DNA of 38,935 bases, taken from assembly GCA_903847325.1 (NCBI GenBank), contig CAINDJ010000441.1, positions 1 to 38,935 of the forward strand. The letters are read 5' to 3'. The translations under genes and the position numbers were made by a program. Positions 7,751 through 15,208 of this stretch are shown here, piece by piece. Within the stretch, counting starts at the first letter, position 1, and the number at the start of each line of letters is the position of its first letter. The notes under the pieces were generated by a model. It was not told the DNA's origin. It saw nothing but the letters and a program-made list of their open reading frames with translations, and did not search any database. The DNA comes from an uncultured beta proteobacterium. GTDB taxonomy: Bacteria > Pseudomonadota > Gammaproteobacteria > Burkholderiales > Burkholderiaceae_B.

Positions 7751-9143
7751 AATTCTCCGTCGCACAACTGATTTTGCCAGATTTGATGGCCCGCATAAAG
7801 GTCTCGTAATCGATCCTGTTTTGTTCGCAGTAGGCGGTTGAGAATTGAACAAGCGCGTCATCGAGTTGCTCCCCTCTTCCGCAATAGCCTGCTAATAAAG
7901 CTGGATCACCAGAGCGTGCGTGTGCGTTGGCCAGTGCCCAGCCAAACAGTTTGGCGTAATCGGGAAACTCATTAACGCCAATGCCACCCTCGCCAATTGA
8001 AATACCGCCTTTCATGTCACGTAGCTGACGAATATAAAAATCTAATTCCCGCGTTTTGCCATACCCAAGAAATAAGTCCGGTGCACCTTGTATGAGTCGC
8101 TGGCCGTGCACAACACGCTCGCCATGGCTACGGAACTGGGTATCCGGAAAGTATGGTGCGAGGACCGATCGCTGTGCCTCCTTTGTTTGCAAAAATAGAG
8201 GGTCGTTTTCGTTCAAACCCTCCATGTAGAGTACCCAGCATGCTGTGCCGACACTACCCACACCTACCACTTTCCGTGCATAGTCGATCGCCCGGTAACG
8301 CATGAAAAGATGTCTGCGATCTGGAAGTAAAGAATTCACGTAAGTAGTAAAAAACTCATCCAGTACCTCTGTTACTTTTCTTCCCCAGCGCGTTAAATCG
8401 ATGTGTTCAAGCAACGGCGGTTGATCGATAATTTTGCGCCCGGTTGGTGTTTCTTCGGTGAGTTTAGCGATCACACCATGATTGGTATTTTTTCGCGCTT
8501 TTATAATTTGTTTTTCAATGAAAAGTTTGCTTAAGGCCGTCACGTTATTGGTTTTGGACAGCAAGGCCTTTTCATCGATGTGGGCACGAGCCAGCTCGAT
8601 ATAGGGCATATGCGCGTAAGTGAGCATGTGCTCTCTATAGGCTGACACCATAAGTCGAACAATCGATTCGCCATACACCCGGTCTTGCCCGAGGTGCTCA
8701 GCCGCAATCATCGCGCTGGCAGTCAGGCGCTTAAGATCCCAGTCAAAATTGCCAGGCAGGGTTTCGTCGAAATCATTAATACCAAATACAAGCTGCCGTT
8801 CCGTGGTTGAAAAGAAACCGAAGTTGCTGACATGCATATCGCCGCACAGCTGAACATTAATAGGGGTCGTCGCAACTTTTGACAAGTCATCCGCCATGAA
8901 CGCTGCGCCACCGCGGAAAAAGGCAAAGGGATTGACCGCCATGCGCGCATGACGGATGGGCAGGTATTCTTGGATGCGCGATTTTTCCTGAAGACGCAAT
9001 ATGTCGATAGGTGAGCGGCGTTTTTGTTGTATTTTGAATTCAGCAAGCGAGGACCGGGGAGAAGTCAGACGGATCGCTTTTCCATGCGCCAGGCGCTCGC
9101 GAACTCCCGCTGTTTTTAGAAAAATGGATTTCGATAGTTTCAT
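7746..9143 (-). CDS. DUF2252 family protein (kinase-like fold)
   Basis: Cytoplasmic-looking protein of 465 residues with no signal peptide or membrane segment. It belongs by motif to DUF2252, an uncharacterised family whose core resembles aminoglycoside phosphotransferase and protein kinase folds. Visible signatures are FFRGGAAFMADDL (76-87), the catalytic-loop-like CGDMHVSNFGFF (100-111), NDFDETLPGNFDWDLKRL (123-140, metal-site-like) and KVVGVGSVGTACWV further on. The biochemical activity is not established for the family; kinase activity is only suggested by the fold. It lies 60 bases downstream of the sensor kinase gene on the same strand and may be transcribed with it, which hints at a stress-response link. 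The second copy of a 16-bp tandem repeat overlaps its stop codon. Confidence 0.82.
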   Translation of the reverse strand: MKLSKSIFLKTAGVRERLAHGKAIRLTSPRSSLAEFKIQQKRRSPIDILRLQEKSRIQEYLPIRHARMAVNPFAFFRGGAAFMADDLSKVATTPINVQLCGDMHVSNFGFFSTTERQLVFGINDFDETLPGNFDWDLKRLTASAMIAAEHLGQDRVYGESIVRLMVSAYREHMLTYAHMPYIELARAHIDEKALLSKTNNVTALSKLFIEKQIIKARKNTNHGVIAKLTEETPTGRKIIDQPPLLEHIDLTRWGRKVTEVLDEFFTTYVNSLLPDRRHLFMRYRAIDYARKVVGVGSVGTACWVLYMEGLNENDPLFLQTKEAQRSVLAPYFPDTQFRSHGERVVHGQRLIQGAPDLFLGYGKTRELDFYIRQLRDMKGGISIGEGGIGVNEFPDYAKLFGWALANAHARSGDPALLAGYCGRGEQLDDALVQFSTAYCEQNRIDYETFMRAIKSGKISCATENF

Positions 9144-9203
9144 TTTTGGGTATGGGTGTCTGAGTCGGGCTAAGCTGCATCATAGCTTTGAAACGCGGAC
9201 CGA

Positions 9204-10559
9204 TTAAAGCGCGGGGATCAGGATCCGCACGCACAGGCCGTGATGGGGGCTTGATATCAAGCTAATTGTGCCGTGCGCCTGAGTGATGAGTCTGTCGGCA
9301 ATTGCGAGCCCAAGCCCTGTTCCGATGCAGTCTGTGCGCGCATGATCGCCGCGTGAGAAAGGACGCATCAGTGTTTCGGTTTCTTGTTTCGTGATCCCGG
9401 CGCCTGTATCAGATATTTCAAGCTTGAGAAGCTGATCCTGTCGATCAAGCCGAACGAAAATCTCTGCAATTCCGGCTGAATTACGTCCATAACGCTTCGC
9501 ATTTTCAAACAAGTTGGTGAGAACGCGCTGTAAGCTAAAGGGCTCGATGCGTGCGTGCAGATTTTTTGAAATGAAGGCTTGCAACGTAGCGCCTTGTGTT
9601 TTGAATTGTTCTGTCTCGCGGCCAATGAGATGCGTGAGTTCTTGTGAAATATTAATCACCGGAGCGAGACGCGGATGCACTCCCTGATTAGCTGCGCTTG
9701 AGGCGCGAGCGTATTCAATCAGTTTGTTAATCGAATGATCGACTTGTTCGAGATCCATATCGACCAGCGCACGGGTTGCCTCAGGCAGTGCGCTCATTTC
9801 TATTTCGAGTCGCATACGCGTCAGAGGCGTACGCAGATCATGCGAAAGCCCCGCAATCATCATTTCCCTTTCGCAGTCCATTTTTTGTATGGCTTGGGCC
9901 ATGCGATTGAAACTCTTATTCACAAGGTGTATTTCACGCGCTCCTGTTTCGGGCAAGGGCGCAGGAATTTGTCCCGCAGCCAGGCTTTTAGCGAATCGCG
10001 CCAGTCTGTTGAGCGGGCGATTGAAATAGCTGGCGCTGATCATGGCACCAATCAATGACAGGAGCGCCGCAGCCAAGATCGAGCTGGCCCATTGGACAGG
10101 TGTCACGTCAGTAATTTTCTGTCGTTCAAAAGCCAGCCAATACTGAGACCCCTTGCTTGTAAAACTCACCCAGAATGCGCCAAGATTGTTTACTTTCCAG
10201 GCGATAACGGTCTCTGCGCCCAGAGCTGTGTGGAGGTATTGTTCGATCAGGCGCCAGTAATGTTCATCGGGCAAGGGCGTCAACACGTCATCATCCAGAC
10301 GGACATGCACGTCCAGACTCTCGTGCCGGGACAGGTCTGCCAGCAGTTGGGACTGATTCTGGTCCCGTGCGTAGCGCAAGGCCGTGCCGGTCAGGTTGAC
10401 TGCGCTGGTGATGCGTTGACTCACTTCGTGCGCGCGTGTTGTGACCCCTGACTGCATGAACACCGTAAACCAGAGGCCCAGACAACAAAGCATCAGGATG
10501 ATGAGCAGCAAGAAATTGCGTGCAAAAAGACCCGGTGAATATGTTTTGATTATTTGCAT
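9204..10559 (-). CDS. risS: EnvZ/RisS-type sensor histidine kinase
   Basis: Inner-membrane sensor kinase, partner of the response regulator encoded just upstream. From the ATG at 10559 it has 451 residues. The N-terminus SPGLFARNFLLLI resembles EnvZ, which is why this start is preferred to the ATG at 10604, although neither has a clear Shine-Dalgarno. Order: TM1 (about 14-36), a periplasmic domain of about 120 residues, TM2 (about 156-179), HAMP, then the dimerisation domain with the phospho-acceptor H240 in AGLSHDLRTPLTRMR. The ATPase domain follows with N-box NLFENAKRYG, DTGAGI (384-389) and GTGLGLAIADRL. RisAS of Bordetella is the closest named system I recognise; it governs acid/osmotic and intracellular survival traits there, but the signal here is unknown. 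Confidence 0.85.
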   Translation of the reverse strand: MQIIKTYSPGLFARNFLLLIILMLCCLGLWFTVFMQSGVTTRAHEVSQRITSAVNLTGTALRYARDQNQSQLLADLSRHESLDVHVRLDDDVLTPLPDEHYWRLIEQYLHTALGAETVIAWKVNNLGAFWVSFTSKGSQYWLAFERQKITDVTPVQWASSILAAALLSLIGAMISASYFNRPLNRLARFAKSLAAGQIPAPLPETGAREIHLVNKSFNRMAQAIQKMDCEREMMIAGLSHDLRTPLTRMRLEIEMSALPEATRALVDMDLEQVDHSINKLIEYARASSAANQGVHPRLAPVINISQELTHLIGRETEQFKTQGATLQAFISKNLHARIEPFSLQRVLTNLFENAKRYGRNSAGIAEIFVRLDRQDQLLKLEISDTGAGITKQETETLMRPFSRGDHARTDCIGTGLGLAIADRLITQAHGTISLISSPHHGLCVRILIPAL

Positions 10560-10590
10560 GAAAAAACAGATTTGATTTTGAGCGTACCGG

Positions 10591-11331
10591 CTAGCGCCCG
10601 CCATCCGGTACGAACACGTAACCCATGCCCCAGACGGTCTGGATGTATTTTGGTTTGGATGGATTTGTTTCGATCAGTTTGCGCAATCGGGAAATCTGCA
10701 CGTCCAGACTGCGGTCGTACGCCTCATACTCTCTGCCGCGCGCGAGCTCCATGAGTTTGTCGCGAGAAAGCGGGACTTTAGGGTGACGACCAAAAGCCTT
10801 TAATACAGAAAACTCACCCGTGGTAATCGTGATGGGCTGGTCGTTGCATTCGAGGGTGCGGGTCGCCATATTTAGCACAAAGGGTCCAAAGGTAATGGAT
10901 TCGTTTTCGTGGCTCGGCGCGCCTGGGTGTTCTTCGATACTGCGGCGACGAAGAATGGCTTTAATCCTTGCGGCTAATTCGCGTGGGTTGAAAGGCTTGG
11001 AAAGATAGTCATCCGCACCCATTTCGAGACCGATAATCCTATCGATTTCTTCGGTTTTAGCCGTCAGCATGATGATGGGGGTAGTGTCATGGATGCTGCG
11101 CAAGCGCCGGCAGATAGACAAACCATCTTCACCAGGCAGCATCAAATCCAGTACGAGCAAATCAAAATGCTCCCGTTGCATGATCTTATTCATGTCGCGG
11201 CCGTCCTGGGCGCTGAGCGCAATAAATCCTTGTTGTGTCAGATACCGTCGCAACAGATCACGAAGACGACGGTCATCATCCACAATCAGGATTTTCCTTG
11301 ATATAGGGTGTGTGGGGGTATGCATGTTCAT
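10591..11331 (-). CDS. risA: OmpR/RisA-family response regulator
   Basis: DNA-binding transcription factor of 246 residues activated by phosphotransfer from the adjacent kinase. The receiver domain has the acidic pair in ILIVDDDRRLRDLLRRYL, phospho-acceptor D62 in LLVLDLMLPGEDG and K112 in YLSKPFNPREL. The C-terminal winged helix ends with the OmpR-type pattern YDRSLDVQISRLRKLIE and YIQTVWGMGYVFVPDG. The start chosen is the ATG at 11331 (MNMHTPTHPISRKILIVDDD); an upstream TTG at 11370 has no family support, and the ATG at 11325 is an alternative. The stop at 10591 is about 30 bases before the sensor start, so risA-risS form an operon. Target genes cannot be read from this window. Confidence 0.88.
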   Translation of the reverse strand: MNMHTPTHPISRKILIVDDDRRLRDLLRRYLTQQGFIALSAQDGRDMNKIMQREHFDLLVLDLMLPGEDGLSICRRLRSIHDTTPIIMLTAKTEEIDRIIGLEMGADDYLSKPFNPRELAARIKAILRRRSIEEHPGAPSHENESITFGPFVLNMATRTLECNDQPITITTGEFSVLKAFGRHPKVPLSRDKLMELARGREYEAYDRSLDVQISRLRKLIETNPSKPKYIQTVWGMGYVFVPDGGR

Positions 11332-11506
11332 GAGAAAAATGTAACAGCGCCACCCTGGCTGAGCGAACAAATGTCACAAACTTTTACAACTTTTCAGACG
11401 TAAGGGAGATCAGGTAACTAAACATTTCAGCATGGCGAGAGTTTCTTTGATGCTTGCTTCCTGAGGGGGAAGTGAGTAACCCGCCAAGGTTCATTACAAT
11501 CTATCC

Positions 11507-12751
11507 ATGACACTGATATTGGCACTGGAAACCTCGACCCCGATTTGCAGCATTGCTTTGCTTTCCGAGCAGGGCGATGAGATCTCGCTGACCCAAAAAC
11601 AAATTGAAGGCGTGTCTGGACATGCCCAAAGCGTGCTACCACTTGCTCATGCCTTGCTGGCAGAGCAGGGGCGCAGCAAACATGAACTGTCCTGCGTCGC
11701 CTTTGGAAACGGACCAGGAGCCTTTACAGGGATTCGTGTCGCATGCGGCATTGCGCAAGGCATCGGGTTTGCATTGAATATTCCTCTGATTCCTGTCGGT
11801 GCACTACATGCGCTCGCGGCGAATGCGGCGGCCCGACTGCCTGGGCGTCTGATCATCACCGCACTCGATGCACGGATGGACGAGGTGTATCTGGCTGCTT
11901 TTTTAGCTGACCCGTCTGGTTCTCTGGCCCTGGTTCAGCAACCTGTCCTGTTATCCGCTGCGCAAGCGCCTGCCTTTGTGATGCAGCGTTTCTTGCTGTG
12001 GCAACGCGACCTTGCGCCCGATGACACGCTCAATCCATCTATGCCCTGCCTGATTGGGGAGGGTTGGCGTCTGCCAGACGCGCTGGCAGGCTTACCCGCT
12101 CAATGGCTGATCGATGATCTGACTGCTCTTCCGGATGCGCATTGGGTGGCGCATTTAGGGTTGTTGTTTTGGAAGAAACAGCAAACCGTATTGCCCGAAC
12201 ACGCCGCACCGCTGTATCTGCGCGATAAGGTTGCTTTTACGACGGCAGAAAGAGCGGGTGGGCAGGGCGGAAATCCGCGCGCAGCTCCCGCGACTGATGA
12301 TCTGGCCTTACTCCCCATGCGCCGAGCTGATTTGCCTGAAGTGCTTGAGCTCGAACGATCTGTGCAATCACACCCCTGGACAGCTAAAAACTTTGAAGAT
12401 GCGCTGGATGCGGGCTATGAGGCCTGGGTATTGCGTGGCGCGTCAGGACTGGCGGGCTTTTGTCTGGCGATGATTGCACCCGATGTCATCCATATCCTGG
12501 TGATCGCGGTGGTACCTAAGCAGCAACGCGCGGGATTGGGCAAGCTATTGCTCAAACAAGTCATCGATACCGCTCGACAACAGGGGCAGGAGGGATTGCT
12601 TTTAGAAGTGCGACCCTCTAATGCTCAAGCACTGGGCTTCTATCAGGCGCAAGGATTTGTGCAAATTGGTTGCCGACGCGATTACTATCCTGCAGGTAAG
12701 GGCGCGCGCGAAGACGCCCTCGTCCTGAAAAAAACTTTTGAGCCCGCCTGA
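11507..12751 (+). CDS. tsaB-rimI: Fusion of TsaB (t6A tRNA modification) and RimI (N-acetyltransferase)
   Basis: A single 414-residue protein joining two essential-process enzymes. Residues 1-248 are TsaB, the scaffold of the TsaBDE complex that adds threonylcarbamoyl to A37 of ANN-decoding tRNAs: ALETSTPICSIAL at the start, GNGPGAFTGIR (67-77) and the terminal hallmark YLRDKVAFTTAE (237-248). A Gly/Ala-rich linker (about 249-265) leads to a GNAT domain (266-414) of the RimI type, which acetylates the N-terminus of ribosomal protein S18: acetyl-CoA loop QQRAGLGK (339-346), EVRPSNAQALGFYQAQGF with the probable catalytic Y379, and GCRRDYYP. The usual RimI LNIAV strand reads LVIAV here. The two are neighbouring genes in many bacteria. 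It is divergent from risA. Confidence 0.93.
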   Translation: MTLILALETSTPICSIALLSEQGDEISLTQKQIEGVSGHAQSVLPLAHALLAEQGRSKHELSCVAFGNGPGAFTGIRVACGIAQGIGFALNIPLIPVGALHALAANAAARLPGRLIITALDARMDEVYLAAFLADPSGSLALVQQPVLLSAAQAPAFVMQRFLLWQRDLAPDDTLNPSMPCLIGEGWRLPDALAGLPAQWLIDDLTALPDAHWVAHLGLLFWKKQQTVLPEHAAPLYLRDKVAFTTAERAGGQGGNPRAAPATDDLALLPMRRADLPEVLELERSVQSHPWTAKNFEDALDAGYEAWVLRGASGLAGFCLAMIAPDVIHILVIAVVPKQQRAGLGKLLLKQVIDTARQQGQEGLLLEVRPSNAQALGFYQAQGFVQIGCRRDYYPAGKGAREDALVLKKTFEPA

Positions 12752-12782
12752 CGCCGTGATTCCGCAAATCAATCCCAATGCC

Positions 12783-13676
12783 ATGCAGTTTTCCGCACTT
12801 CAGCTTGCCTGGATGCAGGAGCTCGGCATTGATAAACCCTGGATTCCGGGTGGCGCTGCGCCTGCAGTCATTCAACCGCAGGCGCGTGTTGCGGTTAATC
12901 CTGCGCCGGACGTTGCTCAGCGTCCCCCGACGCCCCAGCCTGCAGCCGGGAGCCTTGGGGCAGGAAGCTTCGTTCAGGCTGGAGCGATTGCGCATGCGCA
13001 GCTGGGTGGTGCTGCGCAGCGATCAGCGACAGCAAACGCCTCCAGCACGAAAAAATCAAGTGATGTGGCAGCCGAAAAACCACTTGATACGGTAGCCGCC
13101 GCAGCGCAGGCAGCAACGCTTGAGGAGCTCGCAGCAACTATCGCGCAGTGCAATGCCTGCGGGCTCTGTAAAGAGCGCGAGCAGGTTGTGGTGGGGCAGG
13201 GGGTCATGCAGCCCGCCATCATGGTCGTCGGCGAGGGTCCAGGGGATCAGGAGGATCGTCAAGGATTGCCGTTTGTCGGGCGCTCAGGCATGTTGCTCGA
13301 TAACATGCTCTCGTCGATTGGCAGCAGTCGCACGACCGATGTGTACGCGGCAAACATCGTCAAATGCCGTCCACCAGGCAATCGCAATCCCAGACCTGCT
13401 GAAATTACTGCATGCCGTCCTTTTTTGATGCGTCAGATTGAGTTGGTCAGACCTTTCAGTATTCTGGCTTTGGGCCGTTTTGCTGCTCAAACATTGCTGG
13501 GAGCAGAAGCGCAGCTCACGGAAATGCGTGACAAGCCTTATTCAGTCGAACAGGCCGGTCTGAATATCCCTGTCGTGGTGAGTTATCACCCGGCTTATTT
13601 GTTGCGTCGGCCTGCCGACAAAGCGGCTGCATGGCGCGATTTGCAGCGTGCCAGGTTGATCAGCAAGGGACTTTGA
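12783..13676 (+). CDS. Type 4 (Fe-S) uracil-DNA glycosylase
   Basis: Base-excision repair enzyme removing uracil from DNA. From the ATG at 12783 it has 297 residues; an in-frame TTG at 12738 overlapping tsaB-rimI by 14 bases is an alternative, but MQFSALQLAWMQELGI looks like a natural N-terminus. Four cysteines in the spacing of the 4Fe-4S cluster of family 4 UDGs are visible: C123 and C126 (CNACGLC), C195 (NIVKCRPPGNRNP) and C211 (TACRPFL). The active-site motif GEGPGDQED is at 150-158 and the SYHPAYLLRRP motif contains H269. Residues about 25-110 are an Ala/Pro/Gln-rich low-complexity spacer between a short N-terminal helix and the catalytic domain. It is followed convergently by lplT copy 1. 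Confidence 0.9.
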   Translation: MQFSALQLAWMQELGIDKPWIPGGAAPAVIQPQARVAVNPAPDVAQRPPTPQPAAGSLGAGSFVQAGAIAHAQLGGAAQRSATANASSTKKSSDVAAEKPLDTVAAAAQAATLEELAATIAQCNACGLCKEREQVVVGQGVMQPAIMVVGEGPGDQEDRQGLPFVGRSGMLLDNMLSSIGSSRTTDVYAANIVKCRPPGNRNPRPAEITACRPFLMRQIELVRPFSILALGRFAAQTLLGAEAQLTEMRDKPYSVEQAGLNIPVVVSYHPAYLLRRPADKAAAWRDLQRARLISKGL

Positions 13677-13741
13677 CAGGAGTCCGCAGCAGGGGAGGCT
13701 GATTGGCCGTTTGCGCGCAATAGAGAGGGAACTGCGCGGCC

Positions 13742-15076
13742 TTACAACGCTGAGCCGTGGCCGTCCTGGCCAATCTGGTCGATCAGGCTTGGATCGTGCC
13801 TCAGATTCAGGCGGCTCCAGTGAATAATTAACATCATCAGCGCTGCGACCAGAATCCCGAAAATCCCGATAATGATGCCAATCGACAGGTGCAGCCAAAG
13901 CATCAGCGTATAAATGGCCACCATCAGCAAGATGTTGAGTTGTTCGTTGAAATTTTGAACGGCGATCGAATGTCCGGCCGATAGCAGCACATGACCACGA
14001 TGCTGGAGCAGAGCGTTCATGGGGACCACGAAATAGCCAGAGGTCAGGCCGATCACGATCAGCAATACATAGGCTGCCCAGGGGAGCGATACGTCAAACA
14101 CCGTAATCGTCCAGGACGAGTCGATCCAGGGCATCAGCAAGACGGTCAAACCCATGACTACACCGAGAGGGAGAACGTTGAGTGCACTGCGCAAAGGTAC
14201 GCGGCTCGCCAGAATCGATCCTGCAACGGTGCCCAGGGCCGTGATCCCCATCAAAACCGATGCCTGATCCAGACGGTAGCCCAGGTGACTGCGGCCCCAT
14301 TCGATCACAATGAGCTGCAGCGTCGCGCCAGCACCCCAGAATAAAGTGGTCACAGCCAGTGAAATTTGCCCGAGCTTGTCTTTCCAGAGGATTCGCACAT
14401 AGCCAGCAAAGGATTTAATCAGTTTTGCAGGATTTTTCTGTTGAACCGGGTATTGGATGTGTGTCGCAGGGATCATCAGGTTGCAGATGGCCGCTGCGGT
14501 ATAAATCACCGCAATGATCAGAATGGCTGCCTCTGCGGGAGTGTGTACCAGGTGATTAATCAGTGGGTGGGACAAAAGCCATCCGGATACGGCTGGCGAT
14601 ACCAGCGCACCACCCAGTACGGTGCCCATTATGATGGACAGCACCGTTAAACCCTCAATCCAGCTATTGCCTTTGACCAGGTCCAGCGGCGGGAGCATTT
14701 CAGTGACGATGCCGTATTTTGCGGGTGAGTACGCTGCAGCACCTATTCCGACCAGACCGTAGGCTGCACAAACCAGCAATACCTGCGCATGCTGAGGCAG
14801 GCCAAACAGGGCATAGGAAAACATCAGGAGGCAGCCGGAGACCTTGATAGCGTTGGTCAGGAACATCACCCAACCCTTGGGGAATGCATCAGAAAACGCT
14901 CCGACAAAGGCGGCGAGCAGCACATAGGCCGCTGCAAACCACCATTTCATCATAGGCGCCATCCAGTCAGGGCCGTGTAACTGCTGGATCAGCGCGATCG
15001 CGGCAATAAACAGGGCATTGTCTGCCAGTGAAGACAGGCCCTGGGCCGCCATGACAATGAAGAAGCCTCGTTTCAA
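13742..15076 (-). CDS. lplT: Lysophospholipid transporter LplT (copy 1)
   Basis: Inner-membrane MFS transporter, 444 residues with about 12 hydrophobic segments. LplT flips lysophospholipids (mainly lyso-PE) inward so they can be re-acylated. The family signature SSLADNALFIAAIALIQQL is near the N-terminus, followed by AAYSPAKYGIVTEMLPP and, late in the protein, a long conserved block starting VVPMNALLQHRGHVLLSAGH. It begins with TTG at 15076, the same start codon used by the second copy at 33107-34408. No fused or adjacent acyltransferase (Aas) is present. It is convergent with the uracil-DNA glycosylase gene and divergent from smc; the 132-base gap to smc holds a small inverted repeat (15130-15146). 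Confidence 0.92.
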   Translation of the reverse strand: MKRGFFIVMAAQGLSSLADNALFIAAIALIQQLHGPDWMAPMMKWWFAAAYVLLAAFVGAFSDAFPKGWVMFLTNAIKVSGCLLMFSYALFGLPQHAQVLLVCAAYGLVGIGAAAYSPAKYGIVTEMLPPLDLVKGNSWIEGLTVLSIIMGTVLGGALVSPAVSGWLLSHPLINHLVHTPAEAAILIIAVIYTAAAICNLMIPATHIQYPVQQKNPAKLIKSFAGYVRILWKDKLGQISLAVTTLFWGAGATLQLIVIEWGRSHLGYRLDQASVLMGITALGTVAGSILASRVPLRSALNVLPLGVVMGLTVLLMPWIDSSWTITVFDVSLPWAAYVLLIVIGLTSGYFVVPMNALLQHRGHVLLSAGHSIAVQNFNEQLNILLMVAIYTLMLWLHLSIGIIIGIFGILVAALMMLIIHWSRLNLRHDPSLIDQIGQDGHGSAL

Positions 15077-15129
15077 GAGATGATTTCCCTAAAAGTGCTA
15101 AAAACGACACCGAGTATAGCTGTTGATCG

Positions 15130-15146
15130 AAGTTCTTAGTGAACTT
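15130..15146. repeat. Short inverted repeat in the lplT-smc divergent promoter region
   Basis: AAGTTC-TTAGT-GAACTT, perfect 6-bp arms with a 5-base spacer, centred in the 132-base region between the divergent starts of lplT copy 1 and smc. It could be a regulator site. It is short enough to occur by chance, so confidence is low. Confidence 0.3.
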
Positions 15147-15208
15147 AAAAAGAGTCGCTCAGGCTGCGTTATGATCTACAGGATTACATCCCAAATTGTG
15201 CCTATATT

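Noticed and set aside
13677-13741. GC-rich imperfect inverted repeat between the convergent uracil-DNA glycosylase and lplT genes.
   Set aside because: Pairing is broken by mismatches and there is no T-tract, so it is not a supportable terminator.
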